This document shows positions 55,711 to 64,000 of a DNA stretch of 64,000 nucleotides, in pieces. Source of the DNA: Xylophilus sp. Leaf220. Lineage in GTDB: Bacteria; Pseudomonadota; Gammaproteobacteria; Burkholderiales; Burkholderiaceae_C. The stretch lies in assembly GCF_001421705.1 (NCBI RefSeq), contig NZ_LMKO01000001.1, forward strand, positions 238,170 through 302,169, given 5' to 3'. The stretch's first letter is position 1, and each line of letters opens with the position of its first letter. Under the pieces are notes generated by a model. The model was not told the DNA's origin. It saw only the letters and a program-made list of their open reading frames with translations, and did no database searches. The translations under genes were made by a program, and so were the position numbers.

Positions 55711-56556
55711 ATGACCATGTCCATTCCTCGCCATCCGGGCCGCCGCCGCATCCTGCAGATGGGCGCGCTGGCTGCCGGCGCCGCCGCGGCGCACCTGCCG
55801 CAGTTCGCCACCGCCGCAACGCCCGCCCTGATCCGCGTCGGCGTCACCAGCGGACCGCACGAGCAGATCTTCGGCGTGGTGAAACGCGTGGCGGAGCGCG
55901 ATTTCGCCCTCAAGATCAAGGTGGTCCCTTTCAACGACTACGTGCAGCCCAATGCCGCGCTGGCCGCCGGCGACCTGGAGGCCAACAGCTTCCAGCACCG
56001 CCCCTTCCTGGCCGCGGCGATCCGCGCGCAGGGCTACAAGCTGGTCGGCTTCGGCAAGACCTGGGTCGGGCCGATCGGGCTGTACTCGAAGCGCTACAAG
56101 TCGCTGGCCGAACTGCCTGTGGGCGCGCAGATCGCCCTGCCGAACGACCCGGCCAACGGCGGCCGGGTGCTGCTGTTGCTGCAGCAGGCGGGCCTCGTCA
56201 GGCTGAAGACCGGCATCGACCCGGTCGCGGGCGTGTTCGCCACCAAGCTCGACATCGTCGACAACCCGCGCAAGCTGCGGCTGGTGGAGATCGATTCGCC
56301 CCAGCTGCCACGCAGCCTGGACGACGTGGACGCCGCCGCGATCAACGCCGACTACGCGAGCAAGGCCGGCCTGAAGCCCGGCCGCGACGCCATCCTGCTC
56401 GAGGACAAGGAAGGCCCCTATGCGTGCCTGATCGCGGTGCGCGAGCAGGACCGTGCCCAGCCCTGGGTGCAGCAGTTGGTGCAGGCCTACCAGACCGACG
56501 AGGTGCGCGCCTTCATCGTGAAGGAATTCGACGGCGTGGTCATTCCGGCCTTCTGA
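55711..56556 (+). CDS. MetQ/NlpA-family substrate-binding protein, orphan
   Basis: This is a 281-residue protein if the ATG at 55711 is used; an upstream ATG at 55690 would give 288. The signal RRRILQMGALAAGAAAAHLP is followed by a mature region (IRVGVTSGPHEQIF, EANSFQHRPFLAAAIRAQGYK, ALPNDPANGGRVLLLLQQAG) typical of NlpA/MetQ methionine-binding proteins. No lipobox cysteine is seen. No metN or metI gene is nearby, so it must use another transporter's subunits or act as a sensor. Its place between two oxidoreductases suggests a sulfur ligand. Confidence 0.88.
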   Translation: MTMSIPRHPGRRRILQMGALAAGAAAAHLPQFATAATPALIRVGVTSGPHEQIFGVVKRVAERDFALKIKVVPFNDYVQPNAALAAGDLEANSFQHRPFLAAAIRAQGYKLVGFGKTWVGPIGLYSKRYKSLAELPVGAQIALPNDPANGGRVLLLLQQAGLVRLKTGIDPVAGVFATKLDIVDNPRKLRLVEIDSPQLPRSLDDVDAAAINADYASKAGLKPGRDAILLEDKEGPYACLIAVREQDRAQPWVQQLVQAYQTDEVRAFIVKEFDGVVIPAF

Positions 56557-56609
56557 CCTGCCGCTGCGCGCACTGCCGCCATCCCCATGAAAACGACCCG
56601 CCCGACACC

Positions 56610-57905
56610 ATGCTGCTAGCCGAAACCCCTCCTATCTCCACCGTGCCGCCGGCCGCCGCGCCCCGCTCCGCCACGCCGCCCGGTGCGGTGGCCGTCATCG
56701 CGGACGACGCGGAAGCGCTCGACACGGCGCGCCGCCTGGCGGCCGACTTCGCCACCACCGCGGTGGAGCGCGACCGGGAGCGCCGGCTGCCGTGGGACGA
56801 ACTCGATGCGTTCTCCGGCAGCGGGCTCTGGGCGATCACCGTGCCGCGCGCGCACGGCGGCGCGGGCGTGGGCGGTGCCACGCTGGCCGAGGTGATCGCG
56901 CGGGTATCGGCGGCCGACGGCTCCCTGGGCCAGATACCGCAGAACCATTTCTACGCGGTCGAACTGCTGCGGCTGGCGGGCAGCGCCGAGCAGCAGCGCT
57001 TCTTCTATGGCCGGGTGCTGGCGGGCGAGCGCCTGGGCAACGCCCTGGCCGAGATCGGCCACAAGGATTTCAAACGCCGCACCCGCATCGAGCTGGCGGC
57101 AGGTGGCGGCTACCGGCTGCAGGGCCGCAAGTTCTACTGCACCGGCGCGCTGTATGCGCACTGGATACCGACGATGGCGGTGGCGCAGGAGACTGCGCCG
57201 GACGGCACGGTGCGCGAGGCGCCGCACCTGGTCTTCGTACCCCGCCACGCCCCCGGCGTGCAGGTGATCGACGACTGGGACGGCTTCGGCCAGCGGGTCA
57301 CCGGCAGCGGCTCGGTGGTGCTGGACGACGTGCCGATCGAGCCCGGGTGGGTGGTGCGCCTGCCCGACGGCATGGAGCAGACCAGCACCGCCCGGCCCTT
57401 CGCCCACCTGATGCACAGCGCGATCGACCTCGGCATCGGCCGGGGCGCGCTGGCCGCGACGCTGGACTTCGTGCGGGACCACGCCCGGCCCTGGATAGAT
57501 GCGAAGGTGGCCCGTGCGGCCGACGATCCCCTGCTGCTGCAGCAGATCGGCGACACCGCGGTGCGGCTGCGTGCGGCTGAGGCGCTAGTGCGACGCGCGG
57601 CCCGGCTGCTGGATGCCGCCCAGGCCGCGCCGACGCCCGAGCGGGTGGCAGCCGCATCGGTCGCGGTGTCGGAAGCGCGGGTGCTCACCACCACCGCCTC
57701 GCTCGATGCCGGCACCCGGCTGTTCGAGCTGGGCGGCACCGCGGCGACGCTGGACGGGCGCGGCCTCGACCGCTTCTGGCGCAATGCCCGGACCCATACG
57801 CTGCACGATCCGGTGCGCTGGCGCTACCACGCGGTGGGCGACTACCACCTCAACGGCCGCCACCCCGCGCTGCAGCCACCGGCGGCACCCGCCGCCCGCG
57901 AGTGA
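56610..57905 (+). CDS. SfnB-family flavin oxidoreductase, second copy
   Basis: The 431-residue protein is a close relative of the one at 52952: DDAEALDTARRLAADF, LGQIPQNHFYAVELLRLAG, GRKFYCTGALYAHWIPTMAV, and the ending NARTHTLHDPVRWRYHAVGD. These match the SfnB group. It probably oxidises or desulfonates an organosulfur compound with reduced FMN. It is the last gene of the rightward run. The start at 56610 gives a short Pro/Ala leader; an in-frame GTG further in is possible. Confidence 0.86.
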   Translation: MLLAETPPISTVPPAAAPRSATPPGAVAVIADDAEALDTARRLAADFATTAVERDRERRLPWDELDAFSGSGLWAITVPRAHGGAGVGGATLAEVIARVSAADGSLGQIPQNHFYAVELLRLAGSAEQQRFFYGRVLAGERLGNALAEIGHKDFKRRTRIELAAGGGYRLQGRKFYCTGALYAHWIPTMAVAQETAPDGTVREAPHLVFVPRHAPGVQVIDDWDGFGQRVTGSGSVVLDDVPIEPGWVVRLPDGMEQTSTARPFAHLMHSAIDLGIGRGALAATLDFVRDHARPWIDAKVARAADDPLLLQQIGDTAVRLRAAEALVRRAARLLDAAQAAPTPERVAAASVAVSEARVLTTTASLDAGTRLFELGGTAATLDGRGLDRFWRNARTHTLHDPVRWRYHAVGDYHLNGRHPALQPPAAPAARE

Positions 57906-57917
57906 CCGAGGCCGCGG

Positions 57918-59129
57918 TCAGGCCGCGGCCTTGGTCCCCACAGACCAGTAGAACTGCGGCTGGGCGCCGTTGAGCACGCAGTCGCCCAGCATCCGCGCCT
58001 TGTAGATCGTCGGGTTGTGCGAGGCCAGGGTACGCGCGTTGCGCCAATGCCGGTCGAGCCGCCGGTCCTGCTGCAGGGCCGATGCGCCGCCGACGTCGAA
58101 CATCCGGGTCGCCGCGCCCAGCACCGCGTCGACGATGCCCACCTGCGCCTGCGCCGCCCGCAGCTCCACGTCGATCAGCACCGCTTCCGTGACCGGCGCG
58201 CCGTCCGCGCGCAACCGGTCGACCTCGCCCAGGCCGGCGGCCACGGCGCGCACCGCCGAGGCGGCCAGGAACGCGGTGGCCGAGAGCTGGCCGATCACCT
58301 GCTGCACCACCGGGTCCTCGCGCGGCGTGGTGGCGCTGCCGTGGCTGTAGGTGCGTTTGCGCGGCCGCACGAAATCGGCCGCGTCGCGCTCGATCGCCCG
58401 GGCGATGCCGGCGAGCGTCGCCAGGTGCACCAGTTGGAAGAAGGCGGTCATCGGCGTCGGCCGGTTGCGGGGGTAGTGCAGCACATGGCCCGGCTGCACC
58501 GCGACGTCGGCGAAGCGGGTGGTGCCCGAGGCGCTGAGCCGCTGGCCGAAGCCCTGCCAGTCGTCCACCCGTTCGACGCCGGCGCCGTCGGCCGGCACCA
58601 GCGCCACGACCGGGGACGGCCCCTCGTCCTGCCGCGCGGTGACCGCGATCCAGTCGGCATAGAGCGTGCCGGTGCTGTAGAACTTGGCGCCGTCGAGCCG
58701 CCAGCCCTCGCCATCGGGCGTGAGCGCGGTCTGCAGCGTGGCGATCGCGTTGTCGCCCAGCTCGGTGGTGGCGTTGCCGAAGATCACGCCCTGTCCCGCC
58801 AGCGCCAGCCACGGGCCATGCAGCGCGGGGTCGATCTCGGCGTAGAGCCGCTCGATGAAGCCGAAGTGGGCGCGCAGGATCTGCGGCAGGTTGGAGTCGG
58901 CCGTGCCCAGCTCGATCAGCAGGTCGAACAGCTGCTCCACCGACGCGCCGAAGCCGCCGTGCGCCACCGGCACCCGCAGGGCGCCGAAGCGGGCCTCGCG
59001 CAGCCAGCCGACGGCGTCGTGCGCCAGGGTGCGGGTGGCTTCGCGCGCGACCGCCTGCTCGGCAATGCGGTCGAAGACGGGGCGGAAATGCTGGAGGAGC
59101 GCGGCGGTCGTCGGAGGGGCTGTGGACAT
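57918..59129 (-). CDS. DszC/SfnB-like acyl-CoA-dehydrogenase-fold monooxygenase, third copy
   Basis: This 403-residue protein is on the opposite strand, its end 12 bases from the second SfnB gene. Key motifs are LIELGTADSNLPQILRAHFG, GAKFYSTGTLYADWIAVTA, DDWQGFGQRLSASGTT and RHWRNARTLASHNPTIYKAR. These fit the DszC/SfnB branch, more distant from the other two copies. It probably handles a different substrate. The start at 59129 was chosen among several; a longer frame to 59435 lacks support. Confidence 0.85.
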   Translation of the reverse strand: MSTAPPTTAALLQHFRPVFDRIAEQAVAREATRTLAHDAVGWLREARFGALRVPVAHGGFGASVEQLFDLLIELGTADSNLPQILRAHFGFIERLYAEIDPALHGPWLALAGQGVIFGNATTELGDNAIATLQTALTPDGEGWRLDGAKFYSTGTLYADWIAVTARQDEGPSPVVALVPADGAGVERVDDWQGFGQRLSASGTTRFADVAVQPGHVLHYPRNRPTPMTAFFQLVHLATLAGIARAIERDAADFVRPRKRTYSHGSATTPREDPVVQQVIGQLSATAFLAASAVRAVAAGLGEVDRLRADGAPVTEAVLIDVELRAAQAQVGIVDAVLGAATRMFDVGGASALQQDRRLDRHWRNARTLASHNPTIYKARMLGDCVLNGAQPQFYWSVGTKAAA

Positions 59130-59368
59130 GCGGTCGTGATCGGTGATGGGAGGAGCGGAGGCCCGGGGGCACCCGGTGCTGCGGCCCGGGCGCACAGGGT
59201 GATGACCCGGTCCGGAAAAACCACCAAGGCTACCGATGCGATTCCGCGCACGGAAGTGCGTTTTGCGGCTATGGATAGACGAAATCCGTCCGCTGCGCGA
59301 CCTGTTGCAAAGCCTACAGGCGAAGTGATTACAGTAGGTACCGCACCTTTCCCATCGCCTGGACACCC

Positions 59369-59998
59369 ATGAAACACCTTGCCCTCTGCGCCCTGGCCGC
59401 CACCGCCCTGCTGGCCGGATGCGTCGCTCCGCCACCGCCGCCGCCCACCGTGGCGCAGGTGCTCGACGCCGATCCCACCACCGACTGCCTCAAGGCCGCC
59501 AACCGCGACCCGCGCCTGACCTTGCTGGAGCCCAAGCTCGGCAGCCTGCGCTCCGCCGGCCAGGCCTCGCTGCCGATGCTGGCCAGCAAGGACTACCCCA
59601 CCGCCACCGAGAAGGTGGCGCTGGAAATCTGGGGCAGCGAGCGCCAGCGCTGCGTGAAGCTGGGCGAGAGCTACCGCGCCGCCAACCTGCCGCTGCCGCT
59701 GGTCTCGGCCTTCGAGCTCGGACAGCGCGACCTGGTCTTCCTGACCGCCAAGCTCTACGGCGGCGAACTGACCTACGGCCAGTTCAACATGCGCCGCCAG
59801 GAGCTGGCCGGCGCCCACCGCCAGCGTCTGATCGAGTTCAAGCAGCAGTACGCGGCCTACCTGTCGCAGATCGAGCCGCAGCGCCGCCTGGCGGCCGCCG
59901 GCCCGGCGCAGACGATGCCGGTGGCCCCGGCCGTGCGCGCACTGTTCACGACCTGCAACCGCTACAGCGTCGACGGCGTGAACTGCACCAGCCAGTAA
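59369..59998 (+). CDS. Small lipoprotein of unknown function
   Basis: The 209-residue protein has a clear signal and lipobox (ALAATALLAGCVAPPPPPP, Cys18), a Pro run, and a helical rest (LGSLRSAGQASLPMLASK, LVFLTAKLYGGELTYGQF). A C-terminal Cys pair (FTTCNRY...VNCTS) may form a disulfide. I do not know the family; similar lipoproteins occur in Comamonadaceae. A GC hairpin (60012-60036) follows the stop but has no T run. Confidence 0.8.
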   Translation: MKHLALCALAATALLAGCVAPPPPPPTVAQVLDADPTTDCLKAANRDPRLTLLEPKLGSLRSAGQASLPMLASKDYPTATEKVALEIWGSERQRCVKLGESYRAANLPLPLVSAFELGQRDLVFLTAKLYGGELTYGQFNMRRQELAGAHRQRLIEFKQQYAAYLSQIEPQRRLAAAGPAQTMPVAPAVRALFTTCNRYSVDGVNCTSQ

Positions 59999-60115
59999 GT
60001 TGGAAGAAAGAGCCGCCGGTCCTGGCAGCCGGCGGCGCCGCAGGGTGCGGGGCGGAAACATTCCTGCACCACTCTTGCAACCCGTGCTTCGACAATGGCG
60101 TCCTAGGAGGGAGCC

Positions 60116-61258
60116 ATGTCCACGGTCACGTTACACGCCAAGCGTTTTTTCAGTCTCGCCAAGAAATCCGTCGCCGCATGGTCGGACGATTACGCACCCA
60201 GCATGGGCGCGGCGATCGCGTACTACACCGTCTTCTCGCTCGCGCCGCTGCTGCTGATCGTGATCGCGGTGGCCGGCTTCGTCTTCGGTCGCGAAGCCGT
60301 GCAGGGCGAGATCGTCGGCCAGCTCTCCGGCCTGCTAGGCCGCGACGGCGCGCTCGCGGTGCAGGGCCTGATCAAGAGCGCCAGCCAACCCGCGCAGGGC
60401 CTGATCGCCACCGTGATCAGCCTGGTGGTGCTCGCGGTCGGCGCCACCACCGTCTTCGGCGAACTGCAGAGTTCGCTCGACCGGATCTGGGGCATACCGG
60501 CGACCGCCAAGTCGGGCATCTGGGCGACCCTGCGCGCGCGGCTGCTGTCCTTCGGCCTGATCCTGGGGCTGGCCTTCCTGCTGATGGTGTCGCTCACCGT
60601 CAGCGCGGCGGTGGCCGCCATGGGCACCTGGGTGGGCTCGGTATTGCCGGGCTGGGCGGTCACGCTGCAGATCATCAATCTGGCGGTGTCGCTCTCCATC
60701 ACTACCCTGCTGTTCGCGATGATCTACAAGCTGATGCCGCAGGCCAAGATCGCTTGGCGGGACGTGTGGGTGGGGGCCGTGGTGACGGCGGTGCTGTTCG
60801 AGGTGGGCAAGGTGCTGATCGGGCTGTACGTGGGGCGCAGCAGCGTGTCCTCGACCTTCGCCGCAGCCGGATCGATCATCGTGCTGCTGGTGTGGGTCTA
60901 CTACTCGGCGCAAATCTTTCTTCTGGGTGCCGAGTTCACCTGGGTCTACGCCAGCGAGCACGGTTCGCGCTCGGCCTTGCCGGTGCCCGAGGCACCCGAA
61001 GTACCGCGCAAGTCCGATCCGGTGCCGGCGGTGGATCCTGACCGGCTGGCAGCTTCCGCAGCGGCGGTGGCCCCGCGGTCGATCGACGCGGACCATGACC
61101 ACTACCCGGAGGAAGCCTACGAGCCGCAAGGGCCGACGATGCGCCAGAAGATCTATGTGACGGTGGCGTTGACCGCCTTGCAGATCGCGATCCGGGTGGC
61201 GATGCGGCGAGGCGCGGCGAAGAAGGCGGCACGCCGGGCCAGCACGCGGCGCCGTTGA
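60116..61258 (+). CDS. YihY/BrkB-family inner-membrane protein
   Basis: The 380-residue protein has about six membrane segments and the family landmarks WSDDYAPSMGAAIAYYTVFS near the start, RIWGIPATAKSG in the middle and SSVSSTFAAAGSIIVLLVWV late. A charged tail of about 100 residues follows. YihY/BrkB proteins are sometimes called ribonuclease BN in old annotation, but that is wrong. The function is unclear, possibly in envelope stress or export. A good ribosome site (AGGAGGGAGCC) precedes the ATG. Confidence 0.93.
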   Translation: MSTVTLHAKRFFSLAKKSVAAWSDDYAPSMGAAIAYYTVFSLAPLLLIVIAVAGFVFGREAVQGEIVGQLSGLLGRDGALAVQGLIKSASQPAQGLIATVISLVVLAVGATTVFGELQSSLDRIWGIPATAKSGIWATLRARLLSFGLILGLAFLLMVSLTVSAAVAAMGTWVGSVLPGWAVTLQIINLAVSLSITTLLFAMIYKLMPQAKIAWRDVWVGAVVTAVLFEVGKVLIGLYVGRSSVSSTFAAAGSIIVLLVWVYYSAQIFLLGAEFTWVYASEHGSRSALPVPEAPEVPRKSDPVPAVDPDRLAASAAAVAPRSIDADHDHYPEEAYEPQGPTMRQKIYVTVALTALQIAIRVAMRRGAAKKAARRASTRRR

Positions 61259-61313
61259 CGGATCCGGCTGGCCGGGCTCGGAGGCTTACCCCGGCAGGCC
61301 CGCCACATCGCAT

Positions 61314-61355
61314 GCTATTTTTTTGATAGCTACTGGTCGGCCAGTGGCGCCGGCC
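61314..61355 (+). repeat. Dispersed repeat copy 4
   Basis: GCTAT (61314-61318) and ATAGC (61326-61330) surround a T-rich loop, followed by a GC-rich second half (GGTCGGCC...GGCGCCGGCC). It lies between the BrkB-like and LysR genes. Confidence 0.8.
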
Positions 61356-61404
61356 GCGGGCCTTTTGGGCTCATAAATACGTACCGGACCGCTCTTGGCC
61401 GGCT

Positions 61405-62328
61405 TCATCCTCGGTGCGTGTCGCCACCCGAGGCTTCGTCGGCCATCCGGCGCATCCACAGCCGGAACTCCGCCAGCACGGCCGGTTCGTGCTCCAGCAC
61501 GGGCGTCACCAGGTAGTAGGAGCGCTCGCCCCGCAGCGGTTGCGGGCAGGCGACGACGAGCTCGCCGCGGGCCAGTTCCGCCTCGATCAGCATCGGCGGC
61601 ATCAGGGCCACGCCCAGGCCGTGGGCGGCGGCCACGGCGAGCATCGAGAACAACTCGTAGCGCGGGCCCGCGAGCGCGGCCGGTGCCTGCACCTCCATCG
61701 CGTCGAACCACTGCCGCCAGCCGTACGGCCGGGTGCTCTGCTGCAGCAGGGGCAAGTCCGCGACCTGCGCCGGGGCCAACGGCCGGCCCTGCAGCAGCGC
61801 CGGGCTGCAGACGGGCACCACGTCCTCCCGCATCAGCGGCTCGGCCCGGGTGCCGGGCCAGCGGGCGACCTGCTCGGCGGTGCCGGTGAAAAGCGCCGCG
61901 TCGAAGCCGGTGTCGTCGAACAGGAAGGGCCGGGTGCGGGTCTCGATATGCACCACCGTGTCGGGGTGCAGCGCCGCCAGCTGCGGCAGCCGCGGGATCA
62001 GCCAGCGCGTCGCGAAGGTCGGCACCGCCGCCAGGGCGATCGCACCGCCACGGCCCTGGCCGGCCATCAGGTCGAGGGTGTCGCGCTCCAGCCCCTGCAG
62101 GCCGCGCGAGATCTGCTTCCAGTACTGGGCGCCGCCGGGCGTCAGCGCCACGCCGTGGCGGGTGCGGCGGAACAGGGCCACGCCCAGGTACGCTTCGAGC
62201 GCCAGCACCTGGCGGGAGACGGCGCTCTGGGTGAGCGAGAGCTCTTCGGCGGCGCGGGTGTAGCTCTCGTGCCGCGCGGCGGCCTCGAAGCAGGCCAGCG
62301 CCTGGGTGGAGGGGATACGGCGTCGCAT
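61405..62328 (-). CDS. LysR-family regulator, GcvA-like, probable regulator of glutaryl-CoA dehydrogenase
   Basis: The 307-residue protein has an N-terminal winged helix (STQALACFEAAARHESYTRA, then LSLTQSAVSRQVLALEAYLG) and a LysR effector domain. The opening RRRIPSTQALACFEAAARH and the WRQWFDAM region resemble the GcvA subgroup. It is divergent from gcdH with 206 bases between, the usual LysR layout, so it probably controls gcdH in response to glutarate or glutaryl-CoA (as GcdR does). Confidence 0.92.
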   Translation of the reverse strand: MRRRIPSTQALACFEAAARHESYTRAAEELSLTQSAVSRQVLALEAYLGVALFRRTRHGVALTPGGAQYWKQISRGLQGLERDTLDLMAGQGRGGAIALAAVPTFATRWLIPRLPQLAALHPDTVVHIETRTRPFLFDDTGFDAALFTGTAEQVARWPGTRAEPLMREDVVPVCSPALLQGRPLAPAQVADLPLLQQSTRPYGWRQWFDAMEVQAPAALAGPRYELFSMLAVAAAHGLGVALMPPMLIEAELARGELVVACPQPLRGERSYYLVTPVLEHEPAVLAEFRLWMRRMADEASGGDTHRG

Positions 62329-62534
62329 GCTGCAATGGAATCGTTGAAAGTCTGCCGAAGGCTGCCGAACGGAGCGCGAACCCGGTCAGACATTCCATGA
62401 TCGCATACCTCGATGTGCAATCCTCGTTTGCCGCGATACGCCTCCCGGACTAGCATCCAGGGGTGACGTTCCCGGCCCGCCGGCCGATGCGCCGTGCATG
62501 GCGCCCGCCCCACCCGCTTCCTCAGGAGACCTCC

Positions 62535-63734
62535 ATGTCCAGCTCTTCCCGCGCCGCCTTCCAGTGGGCCGACCCGTTCCTGCTCGACCAGCAACTGACC
62601 GACGACGAGCGGATGATCCGCGACGCCGCCGCGGCCTACTGCCAGGACAAGCTGGCCCCCCGCGTGCTGGAAGCCTTCCGCGACCAGAAGACCGACGTGG
62701 CCATCTTCCGCGAGATGGGCGAGCTGGGCCTGCTGGGCCCGACGATTCCCGAGCAGTACGGCGGCCCGGGCCTCAACTACGTCGCCTACGGCCTGATCGC
62801 CCGCGAGGTGGAGCGGGTCGATTCGGGCTACCGCTCGATGGCCAGCGTGCAGTCCTCGCTGGTGATGGTGCCGATCTACGAATTCGGCACCGAGGCACAG
62901 AAGCAGAAGTTCCTGCCGAAGCTGGCCAGCGGCGAGTTCATCGGCTGCTTCGGCCTGACCGAGCCCGACCACGGCTCCGACCCCGGCAGCATGGCCTCGC
63001 GCGCCCGCAAGGTCGACGGCGGCTACAAGCTGTCGGGCAGCAAGATGTGGATCAGCAACAGCCCGATCGCCGACGTGTTCGTGGTCTGGGCCAAGGAAGT
63101 GGACGCCGCCGGCAACGTCGGCCCGATCCGCGGATTCGTGCTCGAGAAGGGCATGGCCGGCCTGAGCGCCCCCGCGATCCACGGCAAGGTGGGCCTGCGT
63201 GCCTCGATCACCGGCGAGATCGTGATGGACGGCGTGTTCTGCCCCGAAGAGAACGCTTTTCCCGAAGTGCAGGGCCTGAAGGGCCCATTCACCTGCCTCA
63301 ACAGCGCCCGCTACGGCATCTCGTGGGGTGCGATGGGCGCCGCCGAAGACTGCTGGCACCGTGCCCGCCAATACACGCTCGACCGCAAGCAGTTCGGCCG
63401 CCCGCTGGCCGGCACCCAGCTGATCCAGAAGAAGCTGGCCGACATGCAGACCGAGATTGCCCTCGGCCTGCAGGGCAGCCTGCGCCTGGGCCGGATGAAG
63501 GACGAGGGCACCGCCGCGGTCGAGATCACCTCGATCATGAAGCGCAACAACTGCGGCAAGGCGCTCGACATCGCCCGTCTGGCCCGCGACATGATGGGCG
63601 GCAACGGCATCAGCGACGAGTTCGGCGTGGCGCGCCATCTGGTGAACCTGGAAGTGGTCAACACCTACGAAGGCACGCACGACGTGCACGCGCTGATCCT
63701 GGGCCGGGCGCAGACCGGGATCGCGGCGTTTTAG
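62535..63734 (+). CDS. gcdH: Glutaryl-CoA dehydrogenase
   Basis: The 399-residue FAD enzyme oxidises and decarboxylates glutaryl-CoA to crotonyl-CoA in lysine and tryptophan breakdown. [27 protein letters not shown] and the late catalytic Glu in [22 protein letters not shown] are the family pattern for glutaryl-CoA dehydrogenase rather than short-chain acyl-CoA forms. CAGGAGACC before the ATG at 62535 is a good ribosome site. Confidence 0.95.
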   Translation: MSSSSRAAFQWADPFLLDQQLTDDERMIRDAAAAYCQDKLAPRVLEAFRDQKTDVAIFREMGELGLLGPTIPEQYGGPGLNYVAYGLIAREVERVDSGYRSMASVQSSLVMVPIYEFGTEAQKQKFLPKLASGEFIGCFGLTEPDHGSDPGSMASRARKVDGGYKLSGSKMWISNSPIADVFVVWAKEVDAAGNVGPIRGFVLEKGMAGLSAPAIHGKVGLRASITGEIVMDGVFCPEENAFPEVQGLKGPFTCLNSARYGISWGAMGAAEDCWHRARQYTLDRKQFGRPLAGTQLIQKKLADMQTEIALGLQGSLRLGRMKDEGTAAVEITSIMKRNNCGKALDIARLARDMMGGNGISDEFGVARHLVNLEVVNTYEGTHDVHALILGRAQTGIAAF

Positions 63735-63739
63735 CAAAC

Positions 63740-63819
63740 CCCCAGGCTGCGCGCTGCGCGTCTTCGCCTACCCCCTTGCAGGGGGCACCGCTGGCGGACC
63801 GGCGGAGCCGGATCCGCGG
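63740..63819 (+). repeat. GC-rich intergenic repeat, copy A
   Basis: CCCCCTTGCAGGGGGC followed by GGACCGGCGGAGCCGGATCC and GCGG forms two hairpins. A second copy (63834-63906) follows 14 bases later, and a more divergent one is at 42587. The 266 bases after gcdH hold only these repeats and no gene that I can support. Confidence 0.8.
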
Positions 63820-63833
63820 CAGTCGCTGGGCCA

Positions 63834-63906
63834 ACCCCAGCCCGCGCGCTTCGGCAACCCCTTTGCAGGGGGCGATGCCTGCGGCCCGGCGGAGCCGGAT
63901 CCGCGG
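63834..63906 (+). repeat. GC-rich intergenic repeat, copy B
   Basis: This copy shares the CCCTTTGCAGGGGGC core and the CCCGGCGGAGCCGGATCC end with copy A. It is the last recognisable element in the window; the remaining 94 bases show no gene, only a direct transition to more typical intergenic sequence. Confidence 0.8.
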
Positions 63907-64000
63907 TAACCCTGAAATTAGCCGGTCCGATCGCGATTGGTGCGGCCGGACTACGAAGACAAACCTGATGCAGCGAGGCGCCGATGCGCGGCGCGGGAGA

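Noticed and set aside
59163-59195. Possible sigma-54 promoter (GGCACCCGGTGCTGC) upstream of the third SfnB/DszC-like gene
   Set aside because: The GG and GC doublets are not ten bases apart in either reading, so it does not fit the -24/-12 rule.
63740-63906. CRISPR-like array
   Set aside because: There are only two copies, unequal in length, with no regular spacers and no cas genes; they are intergenic repeats.

Overview
The window is GC-rich bacterial DNA whose gene families and intergenic repeats fit a beta-proteobacterium of the Comamonadaceae (Acidovorax / Variovorax / Xylophilus type). The genus is an inference and no close relative could be searched. It has two parts: the right-hand end of a prophage (1 to about 12,240), then ordinary chromosome.

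Prophage end (1-12,240). A lambda-like immunity region lies at 1-2,510. A frameshifted CII-like gene, a small unknown gene and a YdaS/Cro-type repressor read left, and a LexA-type CI repressor reads right. The same operator, TAGC-N4-GCTA, occurs twice between cro and cI and twice just after cI. The second pair brackets a strong promoter, so it looks like an OR/OL pair. That PL-like promoter heads a compact operon of small phage genes joined mostly by ATGA overlaps, including an HD phosphohydrolase, a C5-cytosine methyltransferase with nine internal repeats, a DPPY methyltransferase, a DUF4224-type excisionase candidate and a tyrosine integrase. One zinc-finger gene in the operon is broken by a perfect 85-bp tandem duplication. 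Two AT-rich membrane-protein genes (5734-6450 and 11487-12218) look like accessory cargo. The second resembles TRADD-N-associated membrane proteins and is the best candidate for a defence or abortive-infection function. A tRNA-Arg(UCU) follows.

Chromosome, 12.4-26 kb: ppc (reverse) is divergent from hemC-hemD-hemX-hemY, followed by valS and galU, a bidirectional terminator, then reverse-strand tusA-like, NUDIX and cysM genes, and tRNA-Leu(CAA).

26-46.6 kb: polyhydroxyalkanoate genes are dispersed here (phaZ, phaB and phaC-phaA). Among them are a stand-alone rnfB, dusA, an M14 peptidase lipoprotein, a CPA2 antiporter, a chemotaxis receptor with no periplasmic sensor domain, pgeF, a FAH-family hydrolase, a second NUDIX gene, a DUF1800/DUF1501 secreted pair and a DUF2325 gene behind a possible Fur box.

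46.7-59.1 kb: after tag comes a long forward run of a Dpp-type peptide ABC transporter, an SfnB-like flavin oxidoreductase, an NtaA/DszA-type monooxygenase, an orphan MetQ-like binding protein and a second SfnB-like gene. A third SfnB/DszC-like gene converges on it. Together they look like an organosulfur scavenging locus.

59.3-64 kb: a small lipoprotein, a YihY/BrkB membrane protein, and a LysR regulator divergent from glutaryl-CoA dehydrogenase. The last 266 bases hold GC-rich intergenic repeats and no gene that I can support.

Four copies of a GCTAT-N7-ATAGC plus GC-hairpin repeat are scattered in the chromosome. One lies in frame inside pgeF.
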